NCBI GenBank assembly: GCA_002633025.1
Contig: NMRB01001713.1
Location: 86,020 to 150,019 of the forward strand
Length of the DNA stretch: 64,000 bases
Direction of reading: 5' to 3'
Source of the DNA: Notospermus geniculatus
Lineage: Eukaryota; Nemertea; Pilidiophora; Heteronemertea; Lineidae
The translations under genes were made by a program, and so were the position numbers. Under the pieces are notes generated by a model. The model was not told the DNA's origin and searched no databases. It saw nothing but the letters and a program-made list of their open reading frames with translations. Positions 45,101 through 57,100 of this stretch are shown piece after piece. Position 1 is the stretch's first letter. Each line of letters begins with the position of its first letter.

Positions 45101-48100
45101 GTCAAGGTCAAGACTACAGGCAAAGGTAAGGCCACATAAAAAAGAAAGCTGGTGATCGTCCCCGCCCGACCGGCGAAAACGGCCCCGACCCCGTTTTTTT
45201 CAAATTTTTTTTTCAAAAATTTGTTTTTTTCCATCAAAAATAACTTTTTTTCCTATCCCCCCCAAAACGTTCAAATTGCCCTTTTACATATATTTTGACC
45301 ATTGACATCACTTGTTGTTCAGTTCTTGGAGGAATTAATTCCTCCAAGTTCAGTTCATATCGCACCTTTGACTCATTCTTCATGCCAATTCACTGTAACA
45401 AAAATTTTTAAAAAAAACCTTCCCCTATCCACCTCCTCCCGAGAAAAGGACGATCACCACTTTTTTATGTGGCCTAATACTTGATTCGTAGTTCACTTCT
45501 TTATAGCAGTGTGAATTTCTCCCTATTCTTTCCGCGAGTGTAAATAATTCTTCTCCATAAATAAATATTTTTGCACGAAGAAAAATATATTAGTCCATTT
45601 CGGATGATAGGGAATAATTACTTCGGGAATATTCGTCAACCAAATCAAACTCGCCGCTGGGCTAACACGGCCTTGAAACCTATAAAAGCAAGCATGTTAT
45701 TGGCCAGTAGACTTTCAGCGAGAATGGCCGATCATTTATTCCACGTCGAAAATAAATTCCGACAAGGAGTAATTTTCCAACTGAGGAGAAATGATTATTC
45801 CCGGAGAAAAATACAATTGTACCCGAGGAATAAATGGTATTCTGACCACATTGGACATTGAAGCGCCATAAAGCCACCGGTATGTCTCTGTGACCTTACA
45901 ACCATACTTCCATGTTACAACATACTGTGATTTTAGTGTATTTGCCATTGCACGGCAGAAAGAAACCGACGGTGTTCGTTTTACAAAACACGTAAACTCC
46001 CTACGCAGTTGTGTACCGCGCCCCCTTCGGTTTACCCGCTCTCCACAACCGCTTAACTTCGTAAAATTCGCCGCGTTTGCTCAACAGGTGGCGCTGAGAG
46101 AGTCGACCAATGACAGCACCGAGCAACCGGTAACCAAGCTGGCCTGAGACACTTTTTAGCTCACCTCTGTGAGGTGAGCTTCTCCCATGGTGTGTCGTCC
46201 GTCGTCCGTCGTCGTCGTCCGTCGTCGTCGTCGTCCGTCGTCGTCGTCGTCCGTCGTCGTCGTTAACAGGGGTGGCACGTTTCTAAACCACTTGGGTTAC
46301 AAACTTGAAATTTGGTGTACAGGTACCCTATGGTAAAAACTATCTCTGGACCGAAACTTAGCGCTGCTGCTTGTACACTCTGGCCTGTAGGGGGCGCTTT
46401 GTGAAAACCTTCTTTCGGCCATATCTCCTGAACGCGGTTAGCTAGAACCACGAAACTTTTATGGTGGGTTCCTCTGATGAGACTTCATCACATAAATCCC
46501 GGGTTTTTGATTTGACCTACTTTTCAAGGTCACAGAGGTCAAAGTTCAAAATTCACTGTTTGGTGGCACATTTCATTGCTATTTGACATAGAGTGTTGTG
46601 ATTTGGNTCTCGATAAATAAATATTTTTGCACGAAGAAAAATAAATTACATGTAGTCCATTTCGGATGATAGGGAATAATTACTTCGGGAATATTCGTCA
46701 ACCAAATCAAACTCGCCGCTGGGCTAACACGGCCTTGAAAGCTATAAAAGCAAGCATGTTATTGGCCAGTAGACTTTCAGCGAGAATGGCCGATCATTTA
46801 TTCCACGTCAAAAATAAATTCCGACAAGGAGTAATTTTTAAACTGAGGAAAAATGATTATTCCCGGAGAAAAATATAATTATACCCGAGGAATAAATGGT
46901 ATTCTGACCGCATTGGACATCGGAGCGCCATAAAGCTACCGGTAGGTCTCTGTGACCTTACAAACATTATACTTCCATGTTACAACATACTGTGATTTTA
47001 GTGTATTTGCCATTGCACGGCAGAAAGAAACCGACGGTGTCCGTTTTACAAAACACGTAAACTCCCTACGCAGTTGTGTACCGCGCCCCCTTCGGTTTAC
47101 CCGCTCTCCACAACTGCTTAACGTCGTAAAATTCGCCGAGTTTGCTCAACAGATGGCGCTGAGAGAGTCGACCAATGACAGCACCGAGCAACCGGTAACC
47201 AAGCTGGCCTGAGACACTTTTTCATTGGCCGAGCGGTCCGTAGCCATGGTAGCACAAGAACATCCGTTGCCAACGGGCCAAAGAGTTATGAAAGCAGCGT
47301 GTTGATAGGCTGTAAAACTCGCCCCAGGCCCTGACGCCATCTGTTGACCAAACGCGGCGAATTTTACGAAGTTCAGCAGTTGTGGAGAGCGGGTAAACCG
47401 AAGGGGGCGCGACTCACAACTGCGTAGGGAGTTTACAAAACACGTTGCTAATCAGTGAACTTCTCTGTCCCATAGTTAAACAATGCAAGGGAAGTAAGGC
47501 CGACATCTATTTCATCCTTGACTCCTCTGGAAGTATACGACGTGCCAACTGGAGGCATATTACACAGTTCACAAATAAAGTGATCGGAGCGTTCCCTATC
47601 GGGAAGACTTCAGTCAGGGTCGGCGTGATTCGCTACAGTTCTAGGGTGAGCTCTTATTGAAGTTAATTATCGAACTTCTTTAAAGCACGACTGTGTGCAT
47701 TACGTGACTCTTTCTCCCTCCCCACCTTGATAAGACTGGTCTCCTGTCCAACCTACATCAGTGGTAACACCGAGGCTGGATTGATACTATGTCGAAACAA
47801 AACTGGCCGCCAAACCTTTCATCACTTCAACCTCGTTCCCAGGGGGTCGTTCGCTTTCTGACAAAATGGCGGTCGCGTCACTAACCCCTGGCATCAGCTT
47901 TGGATTTAACGCACGTGATTGGTTGACGGGAAACCGTCAAATATACCCAAGAATATACCCAAAGAAATTTTCAAAATGTTTTGGATCAAACCAGAAGGTT
48001 ATCTATATCCAGGTTTGATGATTTTTTGTAAAAAGAATTTAAAAAAGCACAAGTAAGTATTTCAAATTGATTATTTTGACTCGTGCTGCCACCTATACTT

Positions 48101-51100
48101 AGGCCAAGATTCCTGGTCTAATAACCGAAGCTGATTCGAGGGGTTAGTGAGCGAGTGGTCCGAGGTTGTCTGAGCGAACTATACCACTGGAGACGAGGTT
48201 GTCATCACTTGAGAAGTTCAACATGCTGCTATAGCGTGACTAACCCTTCATCAGGTAAGGCAGCATGCTTCAACTCATTCTCTTATGTGTAGCATCACTC
48301 TCAATGCCTAATTGATAACTAAAGGGCGGTTTACACTAGGTTGCACCAAGTTGCAAGTTGCTGCAACTTGTTGCAAACTACCTGGGACGGTTTACACATA
48401 GAAAAATCCATGCAACATCCAGCGTGATAGAGTTGCAACAAGTTGCATGCCCGTTTACACATGGAACTTTTATGAAACTTTTTGGTCTCATCAGGTTTAT
48501 GCAACAAGTTGCATGAAGTTGCAAATGAAAAGTTGCATGTGTAAACGGATTCAAAAAGGTAGATGTGAACAGTCTACTCGAGCATGCATGTACGACGTTG
48601 CGTAAAGGTCAAAGGTTACGTCGGCCGTCGCGAGATACAAAACCTAATGCATACAGTCGCGCTTTTAAAAAATCTTAGTAAGATGTCTGAGAAGATTCTC
48701 ACAAGTACATGTAACAAAGTAATGGCATCAAAAGATTTTCCTTACTAAGATATTGGGTCATATGAATAAAGACTAGCAAATGCTTTTACTTCAGATTTGT
48801 ACAGAATTGCCAAGTGCATTTGTATTACAAAATTCAAGGAAAAGCATTTGCTACTCTTTATACATATTACCCATTGGTAAGAAACGTCGCTCTATATTTT
48901 TTAGCAACATGTATAATTCTACGAATGTTTTTCTCTGGGTGCGTGTGACTTGTATTTGGACTTTTTTTACAGGCCAGTTTAGTCATTCCACTGAACAGAT
49001 CTTACAACAAGCAGAAACTAAGGACAGCCGTACTCACGACAAAGTATAAAAGTGGCGGCACGGCAACATCGGCTGCACTACAACTGCTGAGAGTGAAGTG
49101 AGTACATTGGGGTCCATTGCCGACAACGTAGTTAGTCCTTGGGTTGGAGAGTGGCGCACACGGCGATGGTGGCGCCGGCTGTCGAGAAAAAGTGGCAATA
49201 CCGGGCTCCTTTAATGGTGAAAATCCAATATACAGGACACCATATTTTACACCCGCCCGTGTCCTGTCACCAGTACATGACGATTACCGTATGTCAAACG
49301 ATTCGTAAGGAATCTATGACCAACTGATGTTCTCAATTCCAGGGCTTTCATGTCGAAGTACGGTGGAAGGCATGGCGTGAAGAAAATTGGCATTCTCATC
49401 ACAGACGGCTCACCAAACAGTATAAAGAAAACCGAAAGGGAGGCTCAATTATGCAAAACTAATGGCATAGAGCTGTTTATCATATCGGCCCAATCTCCGA
49501 ACTATGCCATTCGACATCTGCGGAAAATTGCACACACAGCGCATGCGCATTTCAACACGCTACCAAAGTTCCTTACGATGCAGAACAAGGCAGGGAGCAT
49601 TAGTAAAGACATTTGCAAGAGCATGACTAAGACAGGGGGTAGGTATAACGTTCAAAGCGGAAAGAAGGCAATAAAACGTAAAAGGCTTGCCGAGGTCATG
49701 TAGCATACACGTGAATGCCGTAGCGCTCTTCAGCCGCGAATTTTACACGAATTTACCCTTGGTTAAACGAATTTGCCCTGGTTTAAACGAATTTACCCCG
49801 GGTTAAACGAATTTGCCCCGGGTTAAACGAATCTGTCCCGTGTTAAATTCGTAATGTAAATGCGGCTTTCGTGACCTTTTGATTTTATGGAACTACGACG
49901 TACCTCGATCCAATCCTTAATTCGTTTCATTATTTTGCGAAAGAACATTGGGACACTTTTTCTCCAAAGAGATGATTAAGTCTAATGTGGTGTCTTGGCT
50001 CCGAAGATCCTACCCCGTACATGTAGTGGCACTATTAGCCTGCCAGCAGCACACTAGGCGATATCGCAAACAAGCAAAATCGGCTTTGACGCCAAGTGTG
50101 CGCCGGACAGCGATGCGTGGAATCCATCCTCTCGCCAGCGAGGTTCGCCCATTGTCAAACAATACCAAAGCCGATATCGCCTAGTCTGCGATGGCTGGGG
50201 AGAAGATCGGTGGCGAGTAGATCGCTTGCGATAGATATCGCCTGGTGTGCTGCTGGCTTTTAGTCATGTGGAAGGGTGTAGGAATTGTAATGGTTTTGAA
50301 ACTCATGCTGCATGGCGGTTACATCCCTGCTTTAACTCAGTAATTTTCAACTTCTTTTTGTCTTAGGGTGTAAACAAAATATTCCCGCAGATATATACTT
50401 CTTAATCGATTCTTCTGGGAGTGTGACATCGAAAAATTTCCCCTTCATGCTAAAGTTTGTCAACGCTATGATCGACAGTCTGCCGATTGGACGAAATGCC
50501 ACAAGAGTTGGAGTGTTTCGGTAAGATCATCGGTCTCTGATCCTTACCAATCCTGACCGAAGCAATTTCCACTTCCTTGACGGCGGGAACAACACTGGAC
50601 TGTCATTCCACGGAGTAGTCCTATCAAAACTAAACTCCCTACGCAGTTGTGTACCGCGCCCCCTTCGGTTTACCCGCTCTCCACAACTGCTTAACTTCGT
50701 AAAATTCGCCGCGTTTGATCAACAGATGTCGTCAGGGCCTGGCGCGAGTTTTACAGCCTATCAGCACGCTGCTTTCCGAACTCTTTGGCCCGTTGGCAAC
50801 GGATGTTCTTGTGCTACCATGGCTACGAACCGTTCGGCCAATGAAAAAGTGTCTCAGGCCAGCTTGGTTACCGGTTGCTCGGTGCTCTCATTGGTCGACT
50901 CTCTCAGGGCCATCTGTTGACCAAACGCGGCGAACTTTACGAAGTTAAGCAGTTGTGGAGAGCGGGTAAACCGAAGGGGGCGCGGTACACAACTACGTAG
51001 GGAGTTTAATCAAAACGAGCATGACCGACAACCACACTGCAGTAGTTTCGTGACTAGTGTTACATATAAAGCATTTTTACACGGTGCGGGTTCGAGGAAA

Positions 51101-54100
51101 CCTACCTCTACCCTCCTCGGGCATGCCGGGCGCGGGTATAAAAACAGCCTAAGAAGCGGCCTATTTTTTCCAGCTATGAACACAGGATTGACCTGCTGAT
51201 ACCACTCAACAAGTACTTCAACAAGGCAAAGTTAAAACAAGCTGTTCTTCGCATAAAATATCAAAAAGGAATGACTTTTACGGATCGGGTGTTGAAGGCG
51301 ATGCGGACAAGGTAATTAACAGTACTCTCTCGCGAGCGGTAGAGGGGAAACATTTAACATGTTCTTTTTTTAGGAACGTTGAGTCCTTCGACTTGAATGA
51401 TGCAGAGGTGACCATGAGGATGACCGTAGTTTTGGGACAGGGAATGGGCATCCCGCCTGCAGACGTCACAGAAAAACATGTTTTTCACGAAGATTTTGGC
51501 CGAAAACAGTCGCCAAAAATGCTTTAGAGTGTTGTTTTGTCTACCTCTTACCAAAATAGTAGCCACAGCCCCAATGTGGTGTTAAAGATTCTGGGCCGTA
51601 TTAAAAAAGGGTGATCATCGCGCGATTAAGACTTAGACGCGTTAACTTCGCTAAATGTGCACACTTCCACCATGCATTTGACGAAGTTACACGCGTGTAA
51701 GTCTTAAACACCCTTTTTGAAAACGGCCCTCTATCTTAGATAGTCCTTTCTACTCCGGGACCGTAACTTTATATTCGCTATTACTTTTAGGGGCTTCACA
51801 CCCAAAAACGGAGCCAGAAAGGGTGTCCTAGACATTGCCGTCCTCATCACCGATGGGCTCTCAACCTTCCGTAAAAAGACCTTACAGGAAGCAAAACTCT
51901 GCAGGAAGGCTGGAATTCAACTCTTCGCCATCGGTGTAGCGATACCATCGAATACAGAAATCAGACAGATTGCGTCAAAACCGATCAACAGCCACGTGTT
52001 CACTGTCACACACTTCCCTGATCTCCTCCATAGAGCTCGGGATATTCACCACAAACTATGCGAAAGCATTAACAAAAAGGCAAAAAAGAGTCGTAAGTCC
52101 GTCCATCGGGAGTCATTCGGGGTAGATTTTTTTAAGGAAGATGCGAGAAAATGTGCCCATTGTACTTTGAATAAAACTCCTTGAACATGTTGAAAATGCT
52201 CAAACAGAGCGGAATTCTCTGTTTGAAAACAAAATTGCTGAGAAACAAATGTAGTCCTGGAGCCAAGGGGTGTTTGCGTCCAAAAAAGGGCCACAAAATC
52301 ACCCACTTGATTTTGATAAAGGATCACCTGGGACACATTTTGAAGTAAATGTTACAATGTTTCTGCACTAATCCTTCACCATTCAGTGTATCACCAGGCT
52401 ACTCACACTTCATACTCTGTCACAGAGGTGAGCACAGTGGCCCTGGCCATTTCATTCATTGGCCGAGCGGTCCGTAGCCATGGTAGCACAAGAACATCCG
52501 TTGCCAGCGGGCCAAAGAGTTCTGAAAGCAGCGTGTTGATAGGCTGTAAAATTCGCGCCAGGCCCTGACGCCATCTGTTGACCAAACGCGGCGAATTTTA
52601 CGAAGTTAAGCAGTTGTGGAGAGCGGGTAAACCGAAGGGGGCGCGACTCACAACTGCGTAGGGAGTTTACAAAACACGTTGCTAATCAGTGAACTTCTCT
52701 CTCCGATAGTTAAACAATGCAAGGGAGGTAAGGCCGACATCTATTTCATCCTTGACTCCTCGGGAAGTATACGACGTGCTAACTGGAGGCATATAACACA
52801 GTTCACAAATAAAGTGATCGGAGCGTTCCCTATCGGAAAGACTTCAGTGAGGGTCGGCGTGATTCGCTACAGTTCTAGGGTGAGCTCTTATTGAAGTTAA
52901 TTATCGAACTTCTTTAAAGCACGACTGTGTGCATTACGTGACTCTTTCTCCCTCCCCACCTTGATAAGACTGGTCTCCTGTCCAACCTACATCAGTGGTA
53001 ACACCGAGGCTGGACTGATACTATGTCGAAACAAAACTGGCTGCCAAACCTTTCATCACTTGAGAAGTTCAACATGCTGTTATAGCGTGACTGATCCTTC
53101 ATCACGTAAGGTAACATGCTTCAACTCATTCTTTTATGTGTAGCAACACTCTCAATGCCTATGGTAACTTAGATCATTCAAACAGATTTGAACAGTGTTT
53201 TTCGAGCATGCATGTACGACGATGCCTAAAGGTCAAAGGTTACGTCGGCCGTCGCGAGATACAAAACATAATGCATACAGTCTGCTTTAAAGGTGCTCTA
53301 GTTCGAATTTTAAACATTACGGTTTGTTTATTTACATGGTTGATTATAGTAGTTATTTTTCCTCGGACAGGTGGCAGCACCGTGTATACCAAAACATTAA
53401 TGTTATCTATTTTTATATCTATCTTGATAAATATTCTTGTAACTGAAATATATTTATGATTTTACGCTCAAAAACAAACAAAAAGTTGTGAAAGGCGAGA
53501 TTTAATTAGATTTTATCTGATTTTGTTAGTACCAGAAGTTGAATTTGCATGATTGAAACCAATCTCAATAGGTGGCACACCGTAATGTTTACAACTCGAA
53601 CTAGGGCACCTTTAAGCAAAATCTTAGAAAGATGTTTGAGAAGATTCTTTGAAGTACATGTAACTAAATAATGATATCAACGATTTTCCTAAGAAGATAC
53701 CGGTAAGAAGCGTCGAACTAAATGTTTTAGTAACATGTACACCCCTCCGCATTAATTTATCTACACCTTATTTTTTTGAATATCTTGAGAACAAATTGAT
53801 CAAATTTGATCGGGTTTCTGTTATAACACATGTTACGGTTTCGTGACGAAAAAATTATTATTCATGACGTGGTGGTAGTCTGAACAGGGGCTGTGTCAAC
53901 CATTGCAATCAGGTCATGGCAAAGCTTCTGGGGAAAAACCTTTTTTCTCAAAAACTGTTATGATTTCCCGAATGGAACTTTAACAGGACTATTTCTTGTG
54001 AGTGTTTTCAAAATGTATTGCAGAAATCAGAAGATTTTCACACAAAATAATAAATGTTGATTTTGCAGCCTTTTTTTGACAGCTGATTACATAATGTTGT

Positions 54101-57100
54101 CGTAAAAGCAATCACTCAAAACCGCTGTAATTATTTGACCGAGGCATTGAAATTTCATATAACACAAACCCGATCAAATTCGGTCAATTTGTTCACAAGA
54201 TATTCAAAAAAATGAGGTGTAGATAAATTAATGCGGAGGGGTGTACATGTATAATTCTACGAATGTTATTTCTCTGGGTGCGTGTGACTTGTATTTTGAC
54301 TTTTTTACAGGCCAGTTTAGTCATTCCACTCAACAGATCTTACAACAAGCAGAAACTAAGGACAACCGTGCTTACGACCAAGTATAAAAGTGGCGGCACG
54401 GCAACATCAGCTGCACTACAGCTGCTGAGAGTGAAGTGAGTACATTCGGGTCCATTCGCCGACAACGAAGTTAGTTTCAGGGTTTTTCAGGGTTGGAGAG
54501 TCAAGTGGCGCACACGGCGATGGTGGCGCCGGCTGTCGAGAAAAGGTGGCAGTACCGGGCTCCTCTAATGGTGATAATCCAAGTAATACGTGTATAAAAA
54601 GGTGGACGCCATCGCTCTCAGGAAATGTCTGGAGAAATGGCGGATCCCGCTTGAAAATTTCAAAATATCGATGAAGCTTTTGATCCCTATTGTTCTCTAA
54701 AGCAGAACAACAGCCTTGAGGAACTCCTGTACGTTGCGGAGTATTCTAAAATACGGGCCCATGATCAACGATGTTCTCTTTCCAGAGCTTTCACGTCGAA
54801 GTACGGTGGAAGGCATGGCGTGAAGAAAATCGGCATTCTCATCACAGACGGCTCACCAAATAGTATAAAGAAAACCGAAAGGGAGGCTCAATTATGCAAA
54901 ACTAATGGCATCGAGCTGTTTATCATATCGGCCCAATCTCCGAAATATGCTACTCGGCATCTTCGGAAAATTGCACACACAGCGCATGCGCATTTCAACA
55001 CGCTGCCAAAGTTCCTTACGATGAAGAACAAAGCGGGGAGCATCAGTGAAGACATTTGCAAGAGCATGACTAAGACAGGGGGTAAGTATTACGTTCAAAC
55101 CGGAGGGGCAAAAAACGAAAAAGGCTTGCCTAGGTCATGTAGACTCGGGACCCAGTCGTTGTGTCGTTCCGGCCACCGCGCTACACTCCACAAACGACTG
55201 GGAAAGCAAGATGCAAAATCAGCGGCTAGCGTACCGACGACCACAACGCCCATCTCGGCGAATGAAATTGCCCGAAAGCAATCTACTAGGGAAAATCTGG
55301 CACACTTTTGATTGGTTGTTATTTCTGTTGATGATGTAATAATAATTTACCAGATCCTCTCGCCCGTCCAGAAACTTTTCAACCTCACTAGCAGGATATT
55401 GATAAATCCGTAAGAACTGCTTATCGCACACAGCATCGAACTTAGTAGGTAGGCCTACCAGGATACCGTCCTTGACCTCGAAGAAATTTCCGGTGTAATC
55501 AGCTGATTTGGCATCTTGCAACGAACAGCCGACGGCCGTTCAAGACGCAGTTTCTGATTGGCTGAACTCATTCATATCCGTTGTTGTTGTCGCTGATTTT
55601 GCATCTTGCTTTCCCAGTCGTTTGTGGAGTGTAGCGCGGCGGCCGGAGCGACACAACGACTGGGTCCCGAGTCTAAGGTCATGTAGCCTACACGTGAACG
55701 CCGTAGCTCCCTTTGTGACTTTCTGATTTTATGAAACTATGACGTACCTCGATCCATCCTTAACTCGCTTCTATATTATGCGGAAGATATTTCGGGCACT
55801 TTTTCTCCAAAGTGATGACCAAGTCTAATGTGGTTTCGAGGCTCCCAAGGCCCTATAGACCACCCAGGTAGTGGCACTTACATGTCGGTGGGTGCTGGAA
55901 AGGTAGTGGTTTTGAAACTCATGCTGCATGGCGGAGACGTAATGTACCTGCTTTCAAAATTAACTAAGTATTAAATTTTGAACTTCTTTTTGTCTTAGGG
56001 TGTAAACAAAATATTCCAGCAGATATATACTTCTTAATCGATTCTTCTGGAAGTGTGACATCGAAAAATTTCCCCTTCATGCTGAAGTTTGTCAACGCTA
56101 TGATCGACAGTCTCCCGATTGGACGAAATGCCACAAGAGTTGGAGTGTTTCGGTAAGATATCGGTCTCAGATCCTTACCGATCCTGACCGAAGCAACTTC
56201 CACTTCCTTGACGGCGGGAACAACTAGACTGTCATTCCACAGAGCAGTCCTATCAAAACTAAACTCCCTACGCAGTTGTGTACCGCGCCCCCTTCGGTTT
56301 ACCCGCTCTCCACAACATTACTGCTTCACGACCGTTTGAACGTAGTGCTTCGTGTACATCTCTTTCTCGTGTAGTACGATGACCATATATGGCACACGCT
56401 GTGGTTAGCTTGCGGTTTATTATTTCCAGTTGTTACCGCTTGGTGTCAGCAGCGCATGGGACCTCACAGCTCATTAAAATTGAGAATAAAATCCTCTTCA
56501 AACGGTCGTGGCTTAACTTCGTAAAATTCGCCGCGTTTGGTCAACAGATGGCGTCAGGGCCTGGCGCGAGTTTTACAGCCTATCAGCACGCTGCTTTCAG
56601 AACTCTTTGGCCCGTTGGCAACGGATGATCTTGTGCTACCATGGCTACGGACCGTTCGGCCAATGAAAAAGTGTCTCAGGCCAGCTTGGTTACCGGTTGC
56701 TCGGTGCTCTCATTGGTCGACTCTCTCAGGGCCATCTGTTGACCAAACGCGGCGAACTTTACGAAGTTAAGCAGTTGTGGAGAGCGGGTAAACCGAAGGG
56801 GGCGCGGTACACAACTGCGTAGGGAGTTTAATCAAAACGAGCATGACCGACAACCACACTGCAGTAGTTTCGTGACTAGTGTTACATATAAAGCCTTTTT
56901 ACACGGTGCGGGTTCGAGGAAACCTACCTCTACCCTCCTCGGGCATGTCGGGCGGGTATAAAAACAGCCTGAGAAGCGGCCTATTTTTTCCAGCTATGAA
57001 CACAGGATTGACCTGCTGATACCACTCAACAAGTACTTCAACAAGGCGAAGTTAAAACAAGCTGTTCTTCGCATAAAATATCAAAAAGGAATGACCTTTA

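Noticed and set aside
51137-51150. TATA-like GGGTATAAAAACAG before vWA3 and vWA5 middle exons
   Set aside because: It lies just before an acceptor in an intron and is only present because the block was duplicated; no sign of a start exon.
51242-51311. Loss of the MIDAS Thr in vWA3
   Set aside because: The loop reads KGMTFT, so the Thr is still present even though the usual Gly-Gly is changed.
55082-55311. Extension of the vWA4 frame beyond the donor
   Set aside because: It reads into the hAT-like element; the donor GTAAGT at 55082 fits the phase of vWA5.
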